DNA of 64,000 bases from Purpureocillium takamizusanense (GCF_022605165.1 NC_063069.1:2604001-2668000), one strand, 5' to 3'; numbered from the stretch's first letter, positions 1 to 11,600 are shown. A program made the numbers and translations. Notes: generated by a model not told the origin, from the sequence alone.

Positions 1-2
1 AC

Positions 3-1049
3 ATGGACCTGCCCCTGCAGCAGATGGGGCTGGATTCATTGACGGCCGTCTTGACGCGCAACGAGTTGGCTGCCCTGACGGGGCTCGCGCTGCCGGCAAA
101 CACCACATTGGGCTACCAGAGCGTCAGGGCACTCGCCGAGCTCCTCCTCTCCCTGATCCCACGCGGAGCCCGTGCAAGCCCAACGTCCAGCGCGACGGAG
201 ACGACAGGCGCGTCAACCCCTCCGCCCACTCCCGCTCCCACATGTAGCGACAACAGCCAAGATGTCCCGAGTGATTCTTCTCCATCGACAACTGCCCCCA
301 ACAGCCGCCTTCTCTGTCCTGCGCTCGGCCTTGTGCCGCCGCATTCCCCTCCTCAGCTCTTTGCCTCGAGCTGGAGCTACTTCGAAACCCTTGCCTGGTG
401 CTCGCGCCTCCTGCAAGAATCCTCGCCCACGACTGGCCTGTTGCCCGGCCACGGCCAAGCCATCGGCTTCGTCTTGCCTGGCTTCAACCCTTCCAGCCCG
501 GAACGAGACCAGTTCATCGGGGGCACGCTGTCCCACCGAAGCGAGAACGGAAAACATGGCAACAACAAGGCATGTTCCAGCACCATGAACAAGAACACAC
601 CGCCCCCGCTCCGCCACATGCTCTGCCTCTTCCGCCCCTCTGACGCCGCCCACCTAGCGGACGCCTCTCGGCCCATCCAACGCGTCGTGACACTGTTCGC
701 CCTCGGCGACGGCACATCCGGCTTCCCGGGCATGGTGCACGGCGGCCTCATCGCCACGCTCCTCGATGAGAGCCTCGGCGCCGTCAACGAGCTCAACGCC
801 GCGCTCGGCAAGCGCCAGCAGGGCGGCGGCACCAGCACCAACATCAACGTCACCGCATCCCTCAGCATCGAGTACCTCGCTCCGCTGACCACGATGGAGG
901 AGGTGGTGTGCGTGACGGCGTGGCTGGCGGGCGTGCGAGGGCAGAAGACGATTGTCAAAGCCGAGGTGTCCGATTCTCGAGGGGGAATCCTCGCCGCGGC
1001 GGAGAGCACGTGGGCGACAGTCGCGGTGCCGTCAGCAACGCTGGCCTAG
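3..1049 (+). CDS. Polyketide synthase C-terminus (partial): acyl carrier domain fused to hotdog thioesterase
   Basis: The gene enters from the left edge, so only its 3' part is visible. The first 50 codons form an acyl carrier domain: the GLDSL motif (in-window residues 9-13) holds the serine that carries the phosphopantetheine arm, followed by the usual helical tail. A Ser/Thr/Pro-rich linker follows (about 55-118), then a 4HBT/PaaI-like hotdog thioesterase (about 120-345) with the GMVHGGL...DES segment (HGG 246-248, Asp255) of this fold. The part before HGG resembles the N-terminus of stand-alone fungal hotdog thioesterases, but has no in-frame ATG of its own and no stop between it and the carrier domain, which supports a true fusion. 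The likely role is release or editing of an acyl chain from the carrier. The alternative is an unrecognised intron joining two genes; an out-of-frame ATG at 262 begins a presequence-like peptide. It ends in TAG at 1047-1049. Confidence 0.7.
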   Translation: MDLPLQQMGLDSLTAVLTRNELAALTGLALPANTTLGYQSVRALAELLLSLIPRGARASPTSSATETTGASTPPPTPAPTCSDNSQDVPSDSSPSTTAPNSRLLCPALGLVPPHSPPQLFASSWSYFETLAWCSRLLQESSPTTGLLPGHGQAIGFVLPGFNPSSPERDQFIGGTLSHRSENGKHGNNKACSSTMNKNTPPPLRHMLCLFRPSDAAHLADASRPIQRVVTLFALGDGTSGFPGMVHGGLIATLLDESLGAVNELNAALGKRQQGGGTSTNINVTASLSIEYLAPLTTMEEVVCVTAWLAGVRGQKTIVKAEVSDSRGGILAAAESTWATVAVPSATLA

Positions 1050-1832
1050 AGTTAAGCTAGGAGCCCGTGGACGACGCAATGCCGTCATATTGGTGCCTGA
1101 AGCAAATAGGAGGAGCGTCAGAGAAGTGCAGGCGTTAGTATTGCCACTAGAGTGTGGGACGCAGGTTGTTGTTGTTGGAGGGGGGGCGGTAGGGAAAAAG
1201 GGGTTGAGACAGCATCGTGCGTACAACGCAACGAGACGCCCAGGGATCACGAGTGCTGTGACAGCAGCAACCTTTGCTCGCTTGTTCGCATCTCCTCACG
1301 GGATACTTCATGGTGGGGCGTCCGCCGTCAAAAAAAAAAAGCTAAGCATGTCGTATTCGCACAAAGTATCCTTGGCTCTATTGTAGTTCCGACGTAATCT
1401 CTCATGGACTGGTGACAGACAGTTTACATCAAACTTGCTCTTCCCTCCCCGACCCTTTAAACGCCGAACCAAATGTGACGCCGCTTTTGAAAGGAAAAAA
1501 CATGAGCCATACCGGACAAGACAATCGAGGCGTCCCCGTCGTTCGTCCGCGCGACGCCAAAACAGAACCATCATCAGAGGGCTTCAACACCCCGGCCACC
1601 CCATTGCCGCCCGCTGCGCGTGACCATGGCTCCAAGGGAATGAGAGCTTCGCGATGCCATAAATGCAGTTTGCGAGACATGAAAAAAAAAAGATGCCGGC
1701 TCCTCGGAGGAGGCGGAGAGCGACGAGCGTCGTCGGTGCATGCGCAGAATCGTGGTTTCAAACGGAGAGACACTGCGCCAGGCCGTGTCCGGATCCTGCG
1801 ACTCCACTGTCTCGCGCAAGTAAATCGCCAGC
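1050..1832. other. Convergent intergenic region, polyketide synthase-like gene / kinase
   Basis: This stretch lies between the stop codons of two converging genes and should hold both 3' UTRs. It contains short A-tracts near 1330 and 1681 and a few GC-rich open frames that do not resemble proteins. I see no gene in it. Confidence 0.6.
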
Positions 1833-3978
1833 CTATGACGAGGCGCTGATGTGCCGGGGATTGATGTGCTGATGGTGGTGGTGGTGGTCATCGCCGTCGT
1901 GGTGGAGCGTCACGCTGTTGAAGTCGACAAACGGGTCTTCGATTTCGGCTCCGGGAGTCGCCAAACCGCTGTCCAGCGGCACTCCCTTGAGCTTGGAGCC
2001 ACTAATGTCCACGCTCTCGCTTTCCTTGACGTTGCGGAAGTTGACGGTGTCGATGCCTCGGCCAGGGTGGGGGACGATTGGCGGCTTCATGTGGCGGATC
2101 AGCGCCCACTGCGTAGAGCGAAAGAACGCGTGCGCCTTGATGTCGGAGGCGCCCGCTCGCGCGCCCAGCCGGCGGTTCTCGTCCTTGATCAGCAGCTTCC
2201 TAATCAATGCTTTGCAGAGACTGAATCAGGAGTCGTCAGCGGCTTGTCTCAGGGGCCCGCAAAATGGAGGATCAACCTACTTGGAAATCTGGGGTGCCCC
2301 AGCGTGATCGGGGAAGGGAATGTCCTCGCGCAGGATGTTTGCAAACGTCGCATTCCTATTCTTGCCCTTGAAAGGGGTGGTGCCGTAAAGCATCTCGTAA
2401 ATGAGAATGCCCAGCGTCCACCAGTCGACAGCGCTCGTGTGTCCGCTGCCCTTGATAACCTCGGGGGCAATGTATTCTTCGGTACCAACGAAGGAGTTGG
2501 TCCTGAAATTGGCAATGCAGGACCGCGTGTCGACCTGGGGCAGGGCGTCCGCTCTCGAGCCGTTTTTGCCGATAATCATGGTCGGCTTGCCGCCTGGGTC
2601 CGACTGCTTCGAGAGATCAAAGTCCGAAAGCATGATGTGGCCGGACTGGTGAAGTAAGATGTCTAAACAATCAATTAGTCACCAGCAGTCAGTCGTGCGT
2701 TTGGCGGGGGAGACCAACTCTCGGGCTTGAGGTCCCTGTAGATGAAGCCCATAAGGTGGAGATATTCGAGCGCCGCGGTCACCTCGGCGGCGTAAAATCG
2801 GGCGTCATCCTCGGGGATACACTTTCCCGGACGGGTCTGGAGAGCTCTAAAGAACTCCCCGCCGCTGCAGTATTCCATACATAGGTAAAGATGGTCCTCG
2901 GACTGGAAGGAGTGGTATAGGGTGACGATGAACGGGTGGTTGCTCGTGGCCAGGATCTCCTGCTCGGCGAGGGCTCGCTTGATCTTGTTGCGCTTGATCA
3001 TTTCCTTCTTGCTCAAAACTAATCGGCAACACATTAGCACCTCTGGGGGCATGGTCATGCGAAAATGGGGTGGCAATCACCCTTCATGGCATATAGCCTG
3101 CTGCTCTTCTTCTCCCTCACCAAGTAGACCTTGCCGACGTCGCCCTTGCCGATGAGCTTAATCTTGTCGAAGCTCGACGGCCCAACCTCGACGTTGCGGA
3201 CCTTGATGGAGTTGGAGCTGTAGGTCCTGCGGAAGGCCAGGGCCGTGTGGGGGGCCGGGAGGGCGGCCAGGATGTCCTCGGTGGGAAGGCCGAGGGACTT
3301 GGCCTTGGCTGCCTCAACCTTTTGCTCCATGAGACCGACAGAGCCCGACTCGGCGTTCTGGACCAGAGGGTCCTTGCCCAGCTCCGCGGTGGCCGGGCGG
3401 TGGCCGTCGGCACCGTCGGCGGCGGCCTTGGCCTCGTCCTTTGCGAAGAGGCCCTGGGCATTGGGGGCACTAGCAACTCTGCGTAACCGGCGGGCCAGCT
3501 CCTCCTTGGTCTCGTTGGTGGCCTGCTCGTTGGCGGCGGCGGCTCCATCCGGGCCGGAGATCTTCAATTGCGGCGTGTCGGGGGGGCTCGGGGGCACGGA
3601 GCCGTCGTTGTGGTGTCGCAGGCCGGGCTGGCCCTGGTGAGCGAAGTAGGGGTTCGCGTGGGCCGTGGGGCTCAGGGCCTCCTCGATCTGATTGCCCTCG
3701 CTGGCGACGGTGTGGGCGCGCAGGCGGCCGACGGTGTTGCTGAAGAACTTTGTGTGACGGAAGGGCTTGGGGCCGGGTAGCTCGCCACCACCGCCAGCGG
3801 TGCTGCCCGTATTGAGAGAGAGCCCATTGCCCGTCGAGGAGCTGCTGGCCTTATCCTTTTCCTTGTCCTTGTCGCTGCTTCCACTGCTGGCGGTGCTGCT
3901 TATGCGGAAGAAGTTGCGCAGCCTGTGGCTCACCTGGCCGCCGCCCGAGGAGGAGCCGTTGGCCGTTTTGGACGGCAT
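1833..3978 (-). CDS. nrc-2: AGC serine/threonine kinase of the NRC-2 / Fpk1-Kin82 family
   Basis: Four exons join without a frame break: 3978-3081, 3018-2719, 2662-2281 and 2220-1833, giving 655 residues. The first 270 or so residues are a low-complexity Ser/Gly-rich tail. The kinase domain has the glycine loop [10 protein letters not shown], the lysine of YAMKVL, catalytic YRDLKPEN, the DFD (not DFG) metal motif in LSDFDLSKQ, an inserted basic segment before [10 protein letters not shown], and a C-terminal FRNVKE tail, the signature of the AGC subgroup containing Neurospora NRC-2 and yeast Fpk1/Kin82. In yeast these kinases activate phospholipid flippases; NRC-2 affects conidiation. All introns have GT...AG ends, and each junction restores a conserved residue (V-L-S, E-N-I, S-N-L). 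The C-terminus carries a His-rich run of unknown meaning. The ATG chosen is the first in the long exon 1. Confidence 0.93.
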
Positions 3979-5888
3979 GGTTCGTGGTGGTGGGATGACG
4001 ATGATGTCTGTCGCTCGATGCAGGGAGAAGCGATCAAGCAGCCGGTGCCATGGTCCGTCCGTCGCAGCAGCACGAGGGATAGTCAGGGATGGGATGAGCG
4101 AGCGCTCGCTTCTAGGCGGATGATGGATTGAGGTCGCAGAGTCGCGGCTGGGGGGGAGGATGGCGGGGATGGCTGAACGGGCGGGCGAGAGTTGAGTGGT
4201 GAGGAAGCGTCAGCTGGTTGCTTGCCAGGCCGATCAGGTCAGCCTCTCGTGGCGGGCGGAAGGGTGGAGGGTGGAGGAGGAGGAGGCGGGCGATGGCGGA
4301 CTGCCTGACGACAACGTGGAGCCCGGGGGGCGTGGGCTTGTGGACTGTTCCAACGGGACAAAGTACTCCATACCTCAGGTACCTGTGCTGCCGTCAATCC
4401 ACTGATGCGGTAGCCCGAATGCTGTGCTTCTTGGGCGGGTGTCGTCGCTGCCTGGAGGCAGGTTCACAAGTACCTTGCCTAAGATGGTACCTCGCCCTGC
4501 TTAGACTGTCCCGCCAGGGGGGGCTGGGCGGGTGGCGGTCGAGCGCAGCACGCAGGGAACACGGGTTCCAGTTGATGGGGGCCCACCTAAGTTTAGTAGT
4601 ACCTCGTAGTACCCTTAGCCAGGAGGCACAGTGGGTGTAGGTACCTGAGAACAGCGGGCACGGTGGACGGTTCGGGCGCTAGGACATCCGTGAGGTGCCC
4701 GAACGGGGCTGAGGCGCCTGGACATTGTCAAGCCGCGCGCACCCTGGGTGTAGACCGCAACACGTTCCAGTCTCAATGGAGCCCGTAGCCTAGCAGTGGA
4801 GGAGGCCTAGACGACGACGGGTTCAGTGCGGCGACCGCTGGAACTCAAACGCTCAGAACCCCCTCCGCTGGGACCTCAGCTCCCGTCCGATGCGGCCGAG
4901 GCACACATGCTGCCGCCGCAGGCTTGCACTTGCTTGTCTGATGCCAAACGAATCCTTCGAGAAAACATGTATGTGCTAGGTATATTGCCTCACCTGCCTA
5001 AACAATTCAGGCCAACAAACCGTTTCGGTTGTGGCCGGCCGTGGTCAAACGAATGGAGAGCGGCGACGGCACCCGGCCGTTGTTGGTTCGCTTCCCCGCC
5101 TCTTCCTCCCCCGCTTGGCGTTCCGCTCGTGGGCCGCGCGAGGACGGGCGTCGATGGCGCACAGCGAGGAGGACCCCCCAGCAGCACTCTAGTCTCTCTG
5201 GATGGGACGGCAAGCCCGCTGCAGACGGGGGGTTTTTCTGCCTCGTGCAGAGCACGCAGACCTCTCTGAAGTGCTCATCACACATGGGACCGCCGCGCGC
5301 GAGACAGGGCCCCGAGCCCGTCCCGTTCAGCGGATAACCCGCTGCACGTAACCCGTTGCACGTACACCGTTGGTGGGGTAAGAAAGACAAGAGGGAGGAC
5401 TCAGGATTCCAATGAGCCCATCGACGCACCAGCAGCACAATAGGTTCCCCAGTGGCTGCGCGCTAACCCTTGAGCAGCGAAAATAACTTACTAAACCCCA
5501 GGCCTAGAAGGGGGGACCGGCTAACGACGTACTAAGGTAGTTAAGGTAGGCGGCTTCCACGGCGCCGGGGGCAGCAGCCCCTCCCCCACGCCACATTTAT
5601 CGACAGTGAGGTTCAGGCGGTCGCCGCTGCGGGCGCGCCAACACCTGCTCGCCCCGGCTGCGCGAAGAATAGAGGCGCACAAATAAAGTGCGTACGGCCT
5701 GCAACAGGGTGCCTGCATGCATCATGCCATGCATATATAGGCGTGGAGGTGTGGTGGTGGTGGTTGCAAGAGGGTTGTTGATACGTGGGGGATTGTAAAT
5801 GTTTCTTTGGGTGGTGAGGGTCCAACGCCGGCTGACAGGGCCGATGCAAGACAAGACAGAAGGACGGGCAGGGCTGGGATGGGCAGGG

Positions 5889-5912
5889 CAGACAGACAGA
5901 CAGACAGACAGA
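5889..5912. repeat. (CAGA)6 microsatellite
   Basis: Six uninterrupted CAGA units lie in the intergenic region upstream of the kinase gene. Confidence 0.9.
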
Positions 5913-7364
5913 TACGGAGACTTCTCGTTCCACCAGCAGGAAGCAGACCGGTCGAGTGCGATGGCCACGCGGACGGGCACATACATGACTCGAGCCCTCG
6001 TGGGTGATGGAGGACTCAGGAGCGGGAGGAGAAAGGCCACCTCACTTCTTACCGTACACCACGGACGGGCATGGCCGCTGCTGCTGTTGCCTGCGATGCG
6101 ATGCGATGCGACGAAATACAATGCGCTGCGACCGCGCGACGAAACCGGGGTCGTGTGCACGGCGGTCTTTTTTTTTGTAGCGACCGGCCTCGGTGCCTGG
6201 GGAGACGAGTAGTTGCATTCCAGCGAGCCGCATCGTCCTGTTAGTTCTGGATGTGCATCGATGGAGCGAGCGGTGGCGGATGTGCCCGGGCAGCCAGCAC
6301 GCACTGGGTACCTTGGCAGGACTCCACTAACAGGTGCGCTGTCTTCTACCTCTAGCAGCGTCCATGGAACGTCCATCGAGGGTCCTTGGCTTCCCTAGTA
6401 GTAATAACAGTAGCACTACACCTACGAAGTAGTCGAGGTTTCTCTCTCTCTCTGGGACTCTTCAGCGTGCTGTTTCTCGAGCACCCCCCAGCAGCCAGAG
6501 GGCACGCCCCGGGCCGGAAGGAGCGGCTGAGCTGAGCCGCCAAAAGGAATGAACAAGCCAAGATACGGACTTGACACCGCGCCATCACCACTCCTTCCTC
6601 TCCTCATCATCATCACCGGCGCGAACAAACAACAGGCCTGGCCAGCTTGCCTGCTCGGGTGTCTTTATGCTTGGTAATCCCACGTCGTACAAAAAGTCCA
6701 GCCCCACCCGCCCTCTCCCTCGTCCGTCAAGTATAGTACGAAGTACAGTACTGTTCGTAGCGAAGGATGGTAGAATAAGACACGATCGTATCGTACTGTA
6801 CAGTATCAAGTTAGCGCCAGAAGGGGGGGCTGAAGCCGTCTGTGCAAAGGAGAACTCGTCGAGGTTACGTCGAGACGTTAGGTCATGCGCACGTACGGCG
6901 TGGGGGAGGCATGAGAAAGAACCATGCATTTTTCTTCTTTGCAACGCGGCAAGAGTTTATCCAGAGTTCCACATCAACAGCAAGCACGCACGGCGGCATC
7001 ATTCGTCTTTCCCACTGCCGCCACAAACACCACACTCAAAACCACCGTCGACGCCCGTCCCTCTACGAAGTACACATTTTACACTCGCCCATGTTTCTTG
7101 ATCGTGTCTCAAAGGGGGCGGGATATGCACATATGTCTGCCTATGAAAATCCGAACTGTGGTAGAGGATAGATAGATGTGGTGCACTTATAGAGTTGCTT
7201 GTCTTAATGATGTGTATGCTTTTGCTTTGTGCTTTCTGCCGGCTTGTGGGTGTTGTGATGATCGGAGGAGGAATTGCGGCCGTGGCCCAGGACGTCTGAT
7301 AAGGAACTTATACCCGCCTACAAATTAATATCTAACGTAGTTAATACAGAATCTTATGCCGGTG

Positions 7365-7393
7365 TACGAAGTAGCATCTAATACTACTTCGTA
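7365..7393. repeat. Inverted repeat made of two TACGAAGTA motifs
   Basis: TACGAAGTAG at 7365-7374 and CTACTTCGTA at 7384-7393 are perfect 10-base inverted arms around a 9-base loop. They lie in the AT-richer middle of an intergenic region. Both arms are copies of the dispersed 9-mer seen elsewhere in the window. Confidence 0.75.
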
Positions 7394-8410
7394 TCTCCAA
7401 CTCGGCACCATCACCAACCACCCCCTCATCCATCCGTCCATTCACCTTGTCCCCCCATCCATCCAGTACAGTCGGAGGGGCCATGCACGTAGTTGCCCCT
7501 TGTCACAGAGGCAAGTCCAGAGAGCAGCCATTGGCATTCGCTCCAGAAGCAGCCCAGAACGCATCTTGGCTTCCCTCCCTTCCTCGCACACGAACCATTG
7601 CTTGCCTTGACCTAGGCCGTTTCCCCTAGATGCCGGACAAGGGCAATGCAGGAATGCGTGGAAGAGCATACTAAGTTAGTGCAGGAGACATACGTATGTA
7701 CAGGACAGTACGGTGTGAGTTACAGTATACGTGCACCCACTCTGCCCTGCGTGATCATGGGTCGTCCGTGAACAGATGCGGCGCCACGGGTCAGGGGGGG
7801 CCATGGATCCTAACGACGACCGCATGGCCACACACCACCTTCTACAGACGAGCCATTCGCTCACGTTCATGAGCGTCTGCTTCACTTTGTAATGAATATA
7901 CATCCGTCGCGCGAGGCAGCGGGCTTTGACAAATGATGTCACTTGCTGTCGTCACAGCCCCCCTGTCCCTCCCCCGCTTGCCACGGAGGAGAAGAAGCTA
8001 GGGGGGTTTGCAACGCTCGGGGCAGCACGATCCGAGCACGCGCAGGGGGCAAAGGCGAGAGCCCCGCCGGCGTCCGCCACCTCGTGGTGGCTTATTACGG
8101 ACATTACGCACGTACTTCCGGCGATGACTCCACTTGAGATTTATCAACAAAATCGGTGGACCCGCCGTCGGCACTTGGGGACAAATCGTGGTCGGCATGC
8201 GGGCGGGCTTGACAAGGCCATTGATGGACAGGATGACGGGTAAGGCAAGTACAAAAGCCCCCGTGGGAGGTGCAACGCACCCGGGGGGGCCGGAGTCTTG
8301 ACGTTTTATGGGGAATCCTGCAACGGGTTGGGGACGCGTTGCACCATCTGCCGGCATGCTTCTATATATATAACATATACATCTAATACGCAGCCCCATC
8401 GGAGCCATGC

Positions 8411-9634
8411 TCAGCCGTCCCCATCGTCTCCCGGCTCATCCGACGAGTCTTCGTCCGGCAGCGCATCGTTCCTCCTTATCAGCAGGTCCTTGAGCTTGCG
8501 GCGGTTGATCCTCCACGTAGTCAGGTCCTCCGTCTGCTGCCCCTGTACCGATGGCGTGACTTGGTTCCCATCGCGGTCTAGCAGAAAAGTTGGCACCCGC
8601 CCGTGGTCATCGTCGTTTTCGCTGCCGCGACGCCCCTTTCTTTCCCGACTTGCCAGGCAGTTCTGCGGCCCGTCACCAATGTGCCACGCAAATGGCACCA
8701 GGTGGGCCTCGTCGACGTGTCGACGGAGCTCGTCCCCGGTGGCGAGTGTCGCCGGGGGATCCCGGGCCGCACACTTGGCCCACCGGCAGGTTTCGCTGCG
8801 GCCGTGGACGGCCCAGACGTGCCGCCGCAGGGTCTCGAGGTTGTGCAGCTCGGCACGGCAGCCGGCCCACTCGCAGAGGAAGTCGACAAACTGCGGCCGG
8901 AGGCTGCGGTAGACGGCGTCCGGGGGCGGCGAGGGGGCCTTGGGCGGCCGCCCGCGGCGCCTAATGACGGTCCCTGGTGGCAGCGACGAATGGTGCCCCG
9001 GACCGACCCTAGGCTTAGCCGACCGGGGACGGCCCGCGGAGCCGTGCGGCTCGTTGCCGCGCATGACCGAGTACGACATGCCGGGCTTCCAGCCTTTGGG
9101 CCTGCCGCGGCCGCCAACGCTGGCTGGAGGAGCACCACGCAGCACGGGCGCGGACGTGGACGCGGCGGGGTTCAAGTTGGGCATCCGGGGCAGCGGCACG
9201 GGGGTCTCCTTCTTGACGGCGGAGGGGTGGCCGCCGTGGGGGCGGGGACGCGGCACGAGGTCCGACACGACGGGTCGTCCTGGCGAGAGGGCCCTAGCGG
9301 CGGACGGGGCTGGAAGCATGACGGCGATGCGCGACGTCGCTGAAGACGCGGGTGGCGCGAGCCTGAAGGCGCCTCGCGCGGAGCCCCCTGACAGCGGGTC
9401 CTCGTCGTCGGAGCTGCCCGTGGGCGACGAGCGCTTCGTGGGCGTGCGCGATCTGGGCCACGGGTGGTGTTGGTGGTGGTAGTGGTCATGGTCTTGGTCC
9501 TGCATCGGTAACTGTGATGGTGGCGGCGGTGGTTGCTGTGAAGGTTGTTGTGGCCGCAATGTGAAAAAGGACCGGATATCGCGAGGAGGAGGCGGCGGCG
9601 GCGGCGCGTCGGTGCCGCTGGGCGTTGTTGACAT
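8411..9634 (-). CDS. C2H2 zinc-finger protein with two AT-hooks
   Basis: A single exon encodes 407 residues. The N-terminus is Pro/Gln/His-rich and looks disordered. Two AT-hook-like motifs follow, GGRGRPKGWKPG (about 174-185) and RRRGRPPK (about 225-232), which bind the minor groove of AT-rich DNA. Two C2H2-type fingers come next: C254-x4-C259-x12-H272-x4-H277, and C283-x4-C288 with H306-x4-H311, the second having a long finger loop. A basic segment and an acidic Asp/Glu/Ser-rich C-terminus close the protein. The layout fits a nuclear DNA-binding or chromatin-associated protein conserved in Sordariomycetes; no specific target can be inferred. The start is the first ATG of the frame (9634), followed at once by a Pro-rich stretch. 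The 3' UTR faces the long intergenic region on its left. Confidence 0.85.
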   Translation of the reverse strand: MSTTPSGTDAPPPPPPPRDIRSFFTLRPQQPSQQPPPPPSQLPMQDQDHDHYHHQHHPWPRSRTPTKRSSPTGSSDDEDPLSGGSARGAFRLAPPASSATSRIAVMLPAPSAARALSPGRPVVSDLVPRPRPHGGHPSAVKKETPVPLPRMPNLNPAASTSAPVLRGAPPASVGGRGRPKGWKPGMSYSVMRGNEPHGSAGRPRSAKPRVGPGHHSSLPPGTVIRRRGRPPKAPSPPPDAVYRSLRPQFVDFLCEWAGCRAELHNLETLRRHVWAVHGRSETCRWAKCAARDPPATLATGDELRRHVDEAHLVPFAWHIGDGPQNCLASRERKGRRGSENDDDHGRVPTFLLDRDGNQVTPSVQGQQTEDLTTWRINRRKLKDLLIRRNDALPDEDSSDEPGDDGDG

Positions 9635-11200
9635 GGTGAGGGCAGATGATGGGCCGAGCCGGCCGCAACAGCTCGGGGGTAGACAAGGTGCGGCCGCACG
9701 ATGAAGCGCGTGTGTTTGTGTGTGCGTGTGTGCGCGCGGCGGTTAGTGGCCACGATGGCGATGAGAGGTGACGTTCGTGAATGGTGGTGGTGGTGGTGGA
9801 TGAGGTCTGAACTTGAAAGGTTGGCGTTTGACGTTGCTGGCCGCTCCAAGCAGAAAGTGGGGCCATTCGTACATAACCTGAAATATGGTACCTAGCTTGG
9901 GTGGACAGAGCACAGCAGTGACAGCACCACCACCACCAGCTGCTGCGTAATAAGAGATCCATTTGAACTGGTCGTCATGGCTCCAGAAGACTGCATTGAA
10001 TTGCATAGTTGCCAAGCTTCCCCCTACCCTCCCATCTACCAGGCGCATGATGAGGGCGTGCATGTACCAACTTACGAAGAAGCACCTGCTTAGGTACGGA
10101 TACTGTACTTGCTGCCTGTACAGACTAGTAGGTACCTACCAGGTAGGCAAGAAACTCGAGTGGGATGAAAGAGCGCCATCATGCACACGAGATTTTCTCC
10201 CAAACATGAGCCGCTCAACAAAATTAGCCCGTCACCTCCTATTCCCATCGAAACAGGCTGTCGATTAACCTACGAAGTACGCATCGACTACGGCCGCAGT
10301 GGGGCGGCTCTCCCTCCCACTCACTCCTCCGGCCCCGGCGGGGCGGCATATAGGACCCTCAACGCCCGCCTCAGCGGCCCCGCACACCGTCCGGCGCGGG
10401 CAGTGAAGTGACCTTCGTACAGCAGGAGCAGCAGCAACTCGTGCACTCATCACCCTCACTCGTCTCGCGGCTCCAAGCTTTCCAAGATGCAAGTGGGTAG
10501 TACCTGCGCATGAAGACCCATCATGCACATGTCCACCACGCCGCGAGAAAAATGACAAGACAGCATCTACTTACCGTGATGGCCCTCCCTGTCAGGCACA
10601 TCTACTACCTGTCTCACGCACCTACAGAGCAAGTCGCCATGGCGCACGCACACACCCACCATCTATGGCGCCATCCGGGACACACACACACACACACATA
10701 CACACACACACAACGTGTATACTGCATTCTGTAGATAGCCGCAACGCTGCCCAGAGACGCGCCGCCATGCTTGCTTTATAAGCCCCGCCCCGTCATCGCT
10801 GCCGTGGATCCCGGGACGAGAGCGCGTCCCGATGATGGCGTCAACGCACCCCAATCTTTTGTGACATCAAAATGGCACCTCCTCCGGGATGTGATTACAA
10901 TTCATCATCATCCATCCGTAGATCCCCGCGTTGTCTTTTCTTTCTTGTACCACGTCGTTGCTCAGTTGCGTGATTGATTGATAAATAACCCAACGCCCTC
11001 CGCCGCAGTTTTCAATCACACCGTCAAAGTCCGTCCATCATCATCCGCGCTCTCACGCCCAAACCCAGAACCTCATCCACCATCAAGCCTCCGGCACCGC
11101 GGGATACGTAACAAGGAAAAGTAACAAAAAACAAAAAACAAAATCACCCTTATACCCAACCGCACGCTATAATACAGAACCACACGACACGTCTACTACC
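9635..11200. other. Divergent intergenic region, zinc-finger / dehydrogenase promoters
   Basis: This region separates two divergently transcribed genes and should hold both promoters. It contains a GTGGTG run (9781-9800), a 12-base palindrome GTAGGTACCTAC at 10128-10139, a TACGAAGTA copy at 10271 and a CA microsatellite at 10681-10713. I see no coding sequence of its own. Confidence 0.6.
10681..10713. repeat. CA-rich microsatellite
   Basis: An imperfect (CA)n tract, interrupted once by ATA, lies upstream of the short-chain dehydrogenase gene. Confidence 0.85.
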
Positions 11201-11600
11201 ATGTCCGCCGCCCCTTCCGCCGCCTTCTACGCCCTCATCGCCGGCACCGGCTCCGGCACCGGCGCCGCCGCCGCCCTCCGCTTCGCCCGGTCCTACCCCG
11301 TCGTCCTCCTCGCCCGCTCCCCCGCCTCCTATCAGCCCGTCGTCGACCAGATCCGCGCCGCCGGCGGCGTCGCCCACGGACTCTCCGCCGACGTCGCCGA
11401 CCCGGCCGCCCTCGACGCAGCCCTCGCCTCCGTCGAGTCCGACCTCCTCCCCGGCGCGCGCCTCGCCGCCGCCGTCTACAACGCCAACGCCGGCTTCGCC
11501 GTCAAGCCGTTCCTCGATCTCACCGTCGGGGACCTCGATGCCAGCCTCGGCACCGGCGCGTGAGTTGCGCCCTTGGCTCTCTGTCTCTCTCTCACTATCC

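Larger units (their letters stand above)
3979..8410. other. Long intergenic region upstream of the kinase gene
   Basis: These 4.4 kb hold the promoter and 5' leader of the kinase (near 3979-4400) and the 3' flank of the zinc-finger gene. Open frames here, the longest at 5597-6376 on the minus strand, have no recognisable domain and are rich in frameshift-tolerant low-complexity peptides. Visible are two AGGTACCT palindromes (4377, 4639), a CAGA microsatellite (5889-5912) and five copies of TACGAAGTA/TACTTCGTA between 6423 and 7393. I see no supportable gene. Confidence 0.55.

Noticed and set aside
5597..6376. Minus-strand frame of 259 codons upstream of the kinase
   Set aside because: It translates a CAGA microsatellite and His/Thr-rich low complexity and has no recognisable motif or gene structure.
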